From Planctomycetota bacterium (GTDB lineage: Bacteria; Planctomycetota; UBA11346): 59,452 bases of DNA. Shown piece by piece: positions 29,386-37,257 of this stretch. Location: NCBI GenBank assembly GCA_025055595.1, contig JANWWU010000013.1, positions 1 to 59,452 of the forward strand, given 5' to 3'. Below the pieces are notes generated by a model. That model did not search any database, had not been told where the DNA came from, and saw only the letters and a list, made by a program, of their open reading frames with translations. Position 1 is the stretch's first letter. Each line of letters opens with the position of its first letter. The position numbers were made by a program, and so were the translations under genes.

Positions 29386-31337
29386 GGCGCGAGGATGACG
29401 AGCTCGGAAGCGAAGCTTCGGGGATCGATCTGCGGCGGCAGCCCCTGCCGGGCCTGCTCCTCGCTGGCGAACAGCCGGGCATGCGCTCGCCGCTCGCCTT
29501 GCCACACCTCGATGTCGTTGCCTGGCTGCAAGATGACGCCGGGGAGGGCATGCTTGGCGTTGACCCACACCAGGGCGGGGCCCGCGACCGACACGAGGCG
29601 CAGGCCTTGCCGCGTCGCCTGGATGACGATGGCGGTGCCGAAGGCCGTGCAGCCGTGACTGCTCTCGCGCAGGGGGCCAGGGCAGCTGCGCAGGAGCGTG
29701 AAGCTGCCGTCATCGGTCAGCAGCCCGGCGCTGCCGAGCCGCGGCCTGGTCAGCCACCACCACAGCACGAGCGAGGCGATCAGCAGCAGCAGGGCGAGCG
29801 CCGCCAGGATCCACGGCCACCAGTTGCGGGCCACCAGGATCGTCAGGGTGCGCGGCGCCGCGGCGACCACCGTGCCGCGTTCGTCGCCCTCGAAGCCGCT
29901 GATCGTCCAGGTCCCGCGCTCCTGCGCCGTGAAGCTGAGCCGGGCCACGAAGTGATCGGGGCGCTCGGGCAGAGGCTGCAGCTCGACGCGGCGCTGATGG
30001 CCCTGCGGACCGCTGAGCAGCAGGCTGCCGCGCAGCTGCGCCAGCCGTCCGCCGCGGCGTTCGCAGATGATCTCTGCGGTCGCGCCATCGTAGACGCGCG
30101 CGGCGGTGAAACCGCCGGCGAGCACGAGCGGCTCGGCCACCGTCCACTGCAGGCGCAGCGGCTCGCTGCGCACGCGCCGCGACCAGGGATCGCGGAAGCT
30201 GGCGTTGATCACCGCGCTTCCCGCCTGCGCCGGCAAGCGGAGGCGGGCGGGGTCGAGGATCTGGACCTCGGTGCTCGCCAGCGCCAGCGCGTTCCGCAGC
30301 TGCGCGGCCGTCTCCTCGCTGACCGCGCGGCCATCGCGCCTGGTCCAAGCGTGGGCGATCCGCAGCTCGTCGCCGGCGAACGCCGCGCGCTGCCCCTCGG
30401 GAAGCAGGGCCTGCATGCGATGTTGCAGCTCGGCGGTCCACAGCAGGGCGACCTCGCAGGGCCCCGCCGCCGTCGCCTGTACCTGCAGTGATCCGCCGTC
30501 GTCGAGTGCCACGCAGCGCCAGGCGCGAGCCACGCCGACCTCGTCGAGCGTCTGCAGCGTCGCCGCCGGCGGCAGCGTGATCGCGATCCTATAGTCGGCG
30601 GTCTTGGCATGGGTGAGCAGCAGCGCTTCCTGGCAGCCCTCGGGCACGACGAAGGCCGCCGCGGTCGCGTCGCGGCACAGCTGCACGGCGAGCTCCCACC
30701 GCGGCGCGAAACCGAGCTGCTGCAAGGCCTGGATCGCCCGTTGCATGCTGAAGTCAGCCAGCGGCAGCAGGCGGGCATCCGGCCGCTGCGCGGCGATCCA
30801 GCGCAGCAGCTGGCGGCTCAGCTCGGGGTCGCGGGCATCCTCGGCCGACAGCAGCAGCCAGGCGAGCGAGGGCCGGCGCACGAGGTCGGCATGCAGGCGA
30901 CGAACCTCGTCGGCGGCGGCGGCGTTGATCTCGGCGCGGGAGGCGCGCTCGCGCACCAAACGACGGTAGGGCTCGAGAACCGTGTCGTTGCTGACGACTT
31001 CGGGATAACCATCGCCAGCGAGCACGACGAGCAGCCGACCGCTGGCCGGCGCAGCGCTGCCGATGGCGGCGAAGGCCGTCGCGTAGTCGCTGTAGCGCTC
31101 GCGCTGCGCCAGGTTGGCGAGGTTGGGCACGGCGCGCGCTTCCCGGTCGAAGACGATGATCTTCCCTTCGCTGACCAGCGGCAGCAGGTTGTGCACGACG
31201 AGCTGCACGCGATCGAAGTCGTCGGCGGCGAGGGCGGTGCGCGAGGCGTCGATGACGGCGAGATGCTGCGGCGTGCTTTCGCCGGCACGCAGCGCGAGCA
31301 GCGAACACCACACAACGAGCAGGACGCGACGCAGCAT
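29382..31337 (-). CDS. secreted, membrane-anchored vWA-like protein
   Basis: A 651-residue protein with a signal peptide (VLLVVWCSLLALRAGES), a large extracytoplasmic region, one TM helix near the C-terminus (about 504-529, WILAALALLLLIASLVLWW) and a 120-residue cytoplasmic tail that looks beta-rich. The first 190 residues alternate strands and helices like a Rossmann/vWA fold (LAVIDASRT, RLLVVLAGDGYPE), but a full MIDAS is not evident. Two beta-sandwich-like stretches precede the TM. GAGG lies five bases before the ATG at 31337; the much longer upstream frame is antisense-style noise over the vWA gene. The topology would let it relay an envelope signal to the cytoplasmic partners. Confidence 0.7.
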   Translation of the reverse strand: MLRRVLLVVWCSLLALRAGESTPQHLAVIDASRTALAADDFDRVQLVVHNLLPLVSEGKIIVFDREARAVPNLANLAQRERYSDYATAFAAIGSAAPASGRLLVVLAGDGYPEVVSNDTVLEPYRRLVRERASRAEINAAAADEVRRLHADLVRRPSLAWLLLSAEDARDPELSRQLLRWIAAQRPDARLLPLADFSMQRAIQALQQLGFAPRWELAVQLCRDATAAAFVVPEGCQEALLLTHAKTADYRIAITLPPAATLQTLDEVGVARAWRCVALDDGGSLQVQATAAGPCEVALLWTAELQHRMQALLPEGQRAAFAGDELRIAHAWTRRDGRAVSEETAAQLRNALALASTEVQILDPARLRLPAQAGSAVINASFRDPWSRRVRSEPLRLQWTVAEPLVLAGGFTAARVYDGATAEIICERRGGRLAQLRGSLLLSGPQGHQRRVELQPLPERPDHFVARLSFTAQERGTWTISGFEGDERGTVVAAAPRTLTILVARNWWPWILAALALLLLIASLVLWWWLTRPRLGSAGLLTDDGSFTLLRSCPGPLRESSHGCTAFGTAIVIQATRQGLRLVSVAGPALVWVNAKHALPGVILQPGNDIEVWQGERRAHARLFASEEQARQGLPPQIDPRSFASELVILAP

Positions 31338-31345
31338 GGCGGACC

Positions 31346-33550
31346 TCAGGGAAGCTCGATGGTCATCGGCACGGTCCAGCTCTCCTGGACGCCGTTGTCG
31401 CCGGTGAATGTGACGGTGTACGAACCGCGATAGGTGCCGGGCAGGGCCTTGCGGCCGCGGTACACGGCGAGTTCGAGGCGCAGGCGCTGCCCAGGCAGGA
31501 TGCGCTCGGGCTGGACCGTGGCGCGCAGATCGTAAGCGACGGTCAGCCGTTCGTCCTCGGGCCCGACGAAATCGCTGAGCGCGACGCTGATCCGCCCCGG
31601 CGGCCCGGCTTGGAAGGCTGCTTCTTGGACGATCGGCGTCCAGCGCCCGGGCAACCAGGCTTCGCGGCCGCTCGGTACCGCGGGTTCGCTCCAAGCGAAG
31701 GTCGGTTTGGCTGCCTGATGGACATAGGTCAGCTGCAGCGGGCGCGGCGGCAGGGTGCCGAAACGCAGGTGCATGACGCCGCTGTAGGTCCCGGCCGGCG
31801 TCACGGCATCGCTGAGGATCGTCGCCGTACCGTCGCTGGCGACGCGCGCGATCAGCTGGACGCCGCTGTCGCTGCGCAGGATGGCGTCGCCGCCAGCGAA
31901 GGGCTGGGGTGGCAGGCCGGGCGCCCCCGGCGACCAGTCGGGGATGCCGGTGGGGCCGGGAACGAGCACCAGGCTGTCGCGGCCCTGCCAGGGATAGGCG
32001 TGGCCGATGAGGCTCGGTGTCGCGACGCCGTCCGGCGCGCCCTGCAGCGTGATGGTTGGCGCGTGCGCTCCGGGCGAGGTCGGAGCGAAGCGCACGGTCA
32101 GCGTGTGCTCGCCCGGCACCGCGACGCTGGCGGGGGCGAAGCTGAAGCCGCGATCGGCAGCGAGCAGCCAGCGGCCCTCGCGCGGGCTGTCGGCGGCGAG
32201 GCGCAGCTGACCCTCGGCGCTGCCGCCGACCCAGGCGGCGAGGGTCAGGCTGGCGGGGTTCCAAGCGGCGGTGGCGCGCAACGGCTGCGCCGCGGGGCGC
32301 ACCGAGAAGGCATCGTACTTGTGCAGCACCCATTGGCCGATGGCCAGGCGGTAGGAGACCTGCAGCGGATGCGAGCGGCTGCGATCGATGGCGTCGGGCA
32401 GGCGCACGCGCCACGGCAGCTCGCAGACCACTTGCGAGTCCACGGCGCGGGCGACGGCGGGCGCGGCGAGCAGCGAGGAGCCATCGGACATATCGACCTT
32501 GACATGGGTGTTCAGCGAGCGAACCAGCCGCTCCGCCTCTTCCGGCGACCCGGCCGCGACCTGCACGCCGAGGCGTACCGTCTGACCCTCGTCGACGATG
32601 GCGGGAATCGGCAGCGTGTTGACGCGCCAGGCGAAGGAGAGGCTGACGAAGACGCGCGTCGGCACGCCATCGAAGGCCGGGCGATAGACGCCGGCTTCCG
32701 GACGATCGAGCAGCAGGGCTTCGACATTCGCCTGCTCGGCCTGCCGGCTCCCTGGAAGAGGATAGCGATAGACGCGTTGCTCGGCGAGGTCGAGCGCCTG
32801 ATCGTCGCGATAGAGCGCCGTCAGAGATCCGCGCTGCCGCCGGGCCTCGTTGCGTGCAACGACATAGAGCAGCTGCGAGGCGCCCAGCGGCACGGTGACC
32901 GCGGCCCAGTCGCGCTGCGCCCCATCGAGGATGAAAGCATCATTATCGGCCGCGGCGAGATCGATGAAGCGCTCGATCAGGGCTGCGGCATCACTGATTT
33001 CAGCGTGGCGTCCGCGTGTCGCTTCGCTGATCGAAGCCAGCTCGGGGCCGATCGGGTCGTCCTTGGCCTTGAGCCGCACGGTGTCGACCACCCAGCCATT
33101 GCTGACGAAGGGCTGGGTCGCGACTCGGATGTCTTCCGCGCTGTCGTCGGGCGCGCCATCGGTGAAGAACACGATGCGCGTGCCCGGCGGGGCGCGCCGC
33201 GCCAGCAGCAGCTCGGCCGCGCGATTCAAGGCTTGCACGTAGAGCGTGCTGCGGCCATCGAAGGTCAGCCGACGATCGAGACCGTCGCGCAGCTGCGCGC
33301 GCTGCGCATTGTCGCTGATCGCGCTCCAGGGCACGAGCTCGTTGACGCGGTGGGCGAAGCCGACGATCGCGAACTGCTTGTGATGGCGCAGGATCGCGAT
33401 CGCCAACTGCACGGCGTCGACGGCGAAGCGCCGGGGATCGTTGCTGCGCATCGACGCTGACTGATCGACGATCAGCAGGAGAGGGCGGTCCTCCCCGGCG
33501 AAGAGCCCGCCGCAGAGGGCGCAGAGGGCGATCAGCACGCGAACCAGCAT
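31346..33550 (-). CDS. secreted von Willebrand factor A domain protein
   Basis: A 734-residue protein with a signal peptide (MLVRVLIALCALCGGLFAGE) and a vWA domain (about 22-190) with MIDAS residues: DQSAS at about 30 (DxSxS), Thr in the FDGRST region and FTDGAPDD. It therefore probably binds a divalent metal and a protein ligand outside the cytoplasm. The remaining 540 residues are beta-rich and repetitive, consistent with several Ig-like modules. No TM helix follows. GGAGG lies five bases before the ATG. It is followed 8 bases later by the membrane-anchored vWA-like gene, its likely partner. Confidence 0.85.
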   Translation of the reverse strand: MLVRVLIALCALCGGLFAGEDRPLLLIVDQSASMRSNDPRRFAVDAVQLAIAILRHHKQFAIVGFAHRVNELVPWSAISDNAQRAQLRDGLDRRLTFDGRSTLYVQALNRAAELLLARRAPPGTRIVFFTDGAPDDSAEDIRVATQPFVSNGWVVDTVRLKAKDDPIGPELASISEATRGRHAEISDAAALIERFIDLAAADNDAFILDGAQRDWAAVTVPLGASQLLYVVARNEARRQRGSLTALYRDDQALDLAEQRVYRYPLPGSRQAEQANVEALLLDRPEAGVYRPAFDGVPTRVFVSLSFAWRVNTLPIPAIVDEGQTVRLGVQVAAGSPEEAERLVRSLNTHVKVDMSDGSSLLAAPAVARAVDSQVVCELPWRVRLPDAIDRSRSHPLQVSYRLAIGQWVLHKYDAFSVRPAAQPLRATAAWNPASLTLAAWVGGSAEGQLRLAADSPREGRWLLAADRGFSFAPASVAVPGEHTLTVRFAPTSPGAHAPTITLQGAPDGVATPSLIGHAYPWQGRDSLVLVPGPTGIPDWSPGAPGLPPQPFAGGDAILRSDSGVQLIARVASDGTATILSDAVTPAGTYSGVMHLRFGTLPPRPLQLTYVHQAAKPTFAWSEPAVPSGREAWLPGRWTPIVQEAAFQAGPPGRISVALSDFVGPEDERLTVAYDLRATVQPERILPGQRLRLELAVYRGRKALPGTYRGSYTVTFTGDNGVQESWTVPMTIELP

Positions 33551-33567
33551 GTTGGCCTCCTTCACCT

Positions 33568-34620
33568 TCACCCGCTGACGATGACCAGGCATTTCTGCAC
33601 CGGCAGGCCGTTGGCGTCGGCGAGGCCGGCCTGTCGGATGCCGATGACCGTGCCGAGCGGCTGCGGGGCGCTGCGCGCGATGCGGTCGTAGCGCTTGAGG
33701 TCGTGGCGGTCGGGATCGAAGCGTTCGCCGGGCGCGATGCTGTAGGCGCGCCACTGCTGGCGTGCGCGCAGCAGCTCCAGGCAGCGCCGCACGGCCGGGG
33801 TCTCCAGGGTCTCGGTCCAGCGCGTGTGCGTGTTGAGCACCGAACGGAGGATCGCGACCGCATCGCTGTCGGAGGCGAGCAGGCGCTGGGCCTCGGCGAC
33901 GGCGTACGCGAGGTCCTCCTTGAGCCCCTTGCGGAAGGGCTGGCGCAGCAGGGCGCCGAGCTCATCGATCAAGGCCCAGGCCGTGGCGAGCACCGGCTCC
34001 GGCTGCAGGTCGGGGACGATCGCTGCCGGAGCCTGCAGGCGCGTGCCGTCGGGCGCGACGAGCCCGGTCGCGATGATCACCGGCTCGCGCACCGGCAGGC
34101 AGCGACAGACGGCATCGGCGGCCGGAGCATCGATCTGCAGGAGGCGGTAGCCGGGCAGCAGCGGCTGCACCAGCGCGCGGGCGCGCGCCAGCTCGCGCAG
34201 GCAGTCGCCCCAGCCGCCAGCGACCAGCTGTCCGCTCAAGCGGTCGATGAACGACAGGATGTCGAGCGCGCGCGCCGTCGGATCGGCGCCCGGCATCTCG
34301 AACACGGCGCGCGCGCGGGCGAGAAAGGCGGTGTCCGCCGCGTCGAGCCCCGGGGCGCTGCTCTTCAGCCGGCGGTCGAGGGCTTCAAGATGCGAGCACA
34401 GCGCCTCGATCGCTGCGCGCGGGGCGGCATTCTCCGGCGGCGGCACGGGCGCCGCGGCGGCGCTCGCCGCGGCGAGGCCTTCATTCTCGAGCAGGGCGGC
34501 GAGGGCCGCTGTCAGCTGGCGGTGCCGTTCGCCGATCGCCGCCAGCAGCTGGCTGACAGTCGCCAGGTCGCGGGCTTGCGCAGCGAGCGCGCGCTGCAGT
34601 TCTTCGCGCTCGACCGGCAT
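33568..34620 (-). CDS. GrpE-like partner of the divergent Hsp70
   Basis: A 350-residue protein lying 3 bases after the Hsp70 gene. The N-terminus is helical and may form a coiled coil (about 3-45). The C-terminal 55 residues look like the GrpE beta domain: GERFDPDRHD, then PLGTVIGIRQAGLAD and QKCLVIVS, in the order of GrpE's FDP-H, GTV and carboxy-terminal VxV strands. GrpE is the nucleotide-exchange factor of Hsp70. The middle 220 helical residues are not seen in GrpE (about 200 residues in total), so this would be an expanded, system-specific form. Assignment is by motif order and neighbourhood, not by profile. Confidence 0.55.
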   Translation of the reverse strand: MPVEREELQRALAAQARDLATVSQLLAAIGERHRQLTAALAALLENEGLAAASAAAAPVPPPENAAPRAAIEALCSHLEALDRRLKSSAPGLDAADTAFLARARAVFEMPGADPTARALDILSFIDRLSGQLVAGGWGDCLRELARARALVQPLLPGYRLLQIDAPAADAVCRCLPVREPVIIATGLVAPDGTRLQAPAAIVPDLQPEPVLATAWALIDELGALLRQPFRKGLKEDLAYAVAEAQRLLASDSDAVAILRSVLNTHTRWTETLETPAVRRCLELLRARQQWRAYSIAPGERFDPDRHDLKRYDRIARSAPQPLGTVIGIRQAGLADANGLPVQKCLVIVSG

Positions 34621-34623
34621 CGT

Positions 34624-37248
34624 TCAGTGCACTCCGCTGAAGGGGTTTTCCTGGTCGCTGACCACCTCCCTGGCCTCTCGGATGCGGTAGCACTGCCGCG
34701 TCCGGGGATTGACCAGGGTCAGCTGGCGGTTGGCGTCGAGCACCAGCACGAGGGCGAAGGCCGATCCGATGTGCGCAAGCTGCTGCTCGATCTCCGGCGC
34801 GAAGCTCTCGCTCCAGGGTTCGGGTTCGGGAGCCGCGAGGTCGAACCAGCCGAGGTTGGTCGGCTGCACCTCGGCCATCGCGCCGGCGCTCGCCGCATCC
34901 AGCCCCAGGATATGGTCGTGGTAGTAGGCATAGAGCGTCAGCTCGCGCGTCTTGGCGTGCACGACCTGCAGCGCGTCGGTCAGCAGGACCATCGAGCCGA
35001 CCGGCGTGCCGCGCGGCATCACCGGCGCGAAGCCGCCGGCGTAGCCGAGCAGCGTCAGCTCGCGGTGGAAGAGGCCGATCGTGTACGGGATGCGCGCCGT
35101 GAAGTCGTCGGAGACATAGGTGATCAGCCCGCCCTCGCTGCCGAAGTCGCGGCGCAGGATGTGCTCCTCGCAGGCGCCCTGCGCCACCGTCGCTTTGACG
35201 CCATTGGGATCCATCACCACGCGCTCGGGATCGATGCGGCAGATCTCGCACACCAGGCGGCGCACGATCGGCAGGCGCGCCGAGTTGCCGGCAAGGAGGA
35301 TGGTGACGGGCTTGCTCGTCGCCGGGGCGTTGAAGCCGATGCTCAGGCCGCCGCTCGCCGCGCCTTGGTCGGCGTTGGCCAGCAGCTGCGCAGCCTTGCC
35401 GATCGAGCGGCGCAGCTGCGGCTCGATCGCGGCGTTGATCTCGTCCTCAGAGACCTCGACGCCCATCAGCTGCTCGGGGCGCACCCCGGCGTACTTCGCG
35501 ATCTTGTGCAGCGGCTCGGTCAGCTGGGCACGGCGCGCGGGATCGCTGACCGCCTTGATCTTCAGCACCTCGGCAGGCAGCCACAACTCGTAGAACAGCT
35601 TGCGCGCGGTCTCCTTGGTGATCAGGTCGCCGGCCTCCTCGAGGCGCTTCCAGCGCGTCGGCAGGATGGTGTCGACAGCGTCCTCGACGGCCTGAGCGAT
35701 GTCCCGCTGATCGGCGAGCGACCACGGCTTGCTGCCGTTGGCGGCGAGGCGGCTGACCGCGGTCGCGAGATCGACGCCCCACTGGCAAGCGGCGTCGATG
35801 ACATCGCCGTGCTGGAGGATCGCCTCGTAGGAGCGTTCCAGGCGGCTCTGCGCGACGCGGCATTCGATGTCGGCGGTCTCCGGATGTTCGTCTTCCTCCG
35901 GCGGCGGCGCGGCGGCTGGCGCCTGTTCGGTCGTTTCCTGTCCGAGCGTGGCCCAGGGGTCGGAACTCGCCGCTGGCGTCGCCGTCGCGGCGCCGGCCAC
36001 CGGCAGGGCCCAGGGGTTCTCGGCGATCGCCTTGGCCTGCCGCTGCTGCTCGGCGGCCTTGCGCGCGCGCTCGATCTCCTCCATCCGCAGCTTGGCGATC
36101 CGCTGGACGAGGCGCAGCTTGAGCAGCTTGAGCACTGCGAGCGTGACGATATCGCCGCCGAAGTAGCGGTCGCCGGTGACGCCGAGCATCCGGGTGCGGA
36201 TCGTGATCCGCCCGCCGCTGTCGCGGCTGAGCTCGACATCGAGCAGACTGACATCGACGGTGCCGCCGCCGAAGTCGTAGCTGAGCAGGCGATGCGCGGC
36301 CTGCTGCACGCTGAAGCGGCGGAACTCGTCCATCAGCTGACCGTAGATGTAGTTGAAGGCCGCAGCATTGGTCTCGTCGAGGCGCAGGATCAGGCGCTCA
36401 TCGCTCCATGGCCGATTGAGCCCTTCGAAGGCGACGCGGAAGGCGGCGCGGAGCGCCTCCTGCTTCTTGCGGTTGTAGAGGATCGGGAAGGTCGCGACGA
36501 CCTGCTCGATGCGCTGGCCGATGCGCGATTCGGCCTCGCGCAGCAGCTCGCGGATGAAGAAGCCCGCGATCTCTTCCGGCTTGTAGCGCTGATAGCGGTC
36601 GGGCTCCAGGCCGGAGCGATCGTCGAGGATGACGAGCTCCTTGTCGAGCCCGAGCATGCGCTTGACCGAGATGACATAGGAGAAGCTGCGCCCGCTGTTG
36701 TGGGCGATGAAGTCGCGGGCATGGTTGCCGATCTCGATCACCGGCGCGGCGCGGTTGGAGATGTCCTTGAAGCGGATCAGCGTCGGCACCTCGCGGCTGA
36801 CCTGCGGCGGCTTCAAGGCGTCGCTCATCTGCATCGTGTCGCCGACCCGCTCCTTCCAGGCATAGCAGGTGTTGGTCGTGCCGAAGTCGATGGCGAAGGT
36901 GCCGCGGAAGCTGCCGACCTCGGCGATCACCTCCTGGAGGTACACATAGACGGTGAGGGGCGGAGCCTGATCGAACTCGAAGCGCAGCTCCTCGCGGTGC
37001 GGACCGGCGCTGGGGAAGAAGCGGTGATCGGTGTTGATGTTGACGATCAGCGGCAGTTTGCCCTTCTTGCGGAAGCTCAGCGTGTCGCCGAGCATCGCGC
37101 CCTCGATATCCAGCCACTCCGGCTTGGCCACCTCGGTGATCTTGAGCTGCAGGGGGCGATCATCGGTGTTGCTGACATGGATCAGCACCCGCTTGGCGCC
37201 GCTGCCGCGGCGGATGCTCTCGATGAAGCAGGGATCGGGGATCAGCAT
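34624..37248 (-). CDS. divergent Hsp70/DnaK-type chaperone with N-terminal beta domain
   Basis: An 874-residue cytoplasmic protein. Residues 1-110 form a beta-rich module (KRVLIHVSNTDDRPLQLKI), like Ig-type repeats. The Hsp70 ATPase follows: phosphate-1 FAIDFGTTNTCYAW (about 121), phosphate-2 LLSYDFGGGTVDVS (about 326) and the adenosine motif ILLAGNSARLP (about 653). The spacing between the last two is roughly 180 residues longer than in DnaK because of a low-complexity (Pro/Ala, ENPWALP, SDPWATL) and helical insertion (about 375-560). The C-terminal 200 residues are not an obvious DnaK substrate domain. GAGGAGG precedes the ATG. It sits 9 bases after the dynamin-like gene. Confidence 0.85.
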   Translation of the reverse strand: MLIPDPCFIESIRRGSGAKRVLIHVSNTDDRPLQLKITEVAKPEWLDIEGAMLGDTLSFRKKGKLPLIVNINTDHRFFPSAGPHREELRFEFDQAPPLTVYVYLQEVIAEVGSFRGTFAIDFGTTNTCYAWKERVGDTMQMSDALKPPQVSREVPTLIRFKDISNRAAPVIEIGNHARDFIAHNSGRSFSYVISVKRMLGLDKELVILDDRSGLEPDRYQRYKPEEIAGFFIRELLREAESRIGQRIEQVVATFPILYNRKKQEALRAAFRVAFEGLNRPWSDERLILRLDETNAAAFNYIYGQLMDEFRRFSVQQAAHRLLSYDFGGGTVDVSLLDVELSRDSGGRITIRTRMLGVTGDRYFGGDIVTLAVLKLLKLRLVQRIAKLRMEEIERARKAAEQQRQAKAIAENPWALPVAGAATATPAASSDPWATLGQETTEQAPAAAPPPEEDEHPETADIECRVAQSRLERSYEAILQHGDVIDAACQWGVDLATAVSRLAANGSKPWSLADQRDIAQAVEDAVDTILPTRWKRLEEAGDLITKETARKLFYELWLPAEVLKIKAVSDPARRAQLTEPLHKIAKYAGVRPEQLMGVEVSEDEINAAIEPQLRRSIGKAAQLLANADQGAASGGLSIGFNAPATSKPVTILLAGNSARLPIVRRLVCEICRIDPERVVMDPNGVKATVAQGACEEHILRRDFGSEGGLITYVSDDFTARIPYTIGLFHRELTLLGYAGGFAPVMPRGTPVGSMVLLTDALQVVHAKTRELTLYAYYHDHILGLDAASAGAMAEVQPTNLGWFDLAAPEPEPWSESFAPEIEQQLAHIGSAFALVLVLDANRQLTLVNPRTRQCYRIREAREVVSDQENPFSGVH

Positions 37249-37257
37249 GGCTCCTCC

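Noticed and set aside
31338-32414. Upstream extension of the membrane-anchored vWA-like gene to about 1010 codons
   Set aside because: The extra N-terminus is Arg/Ala-rich and overlaps the vWA gene in another frame; a signal peptide and GAGG support the start at 31337.
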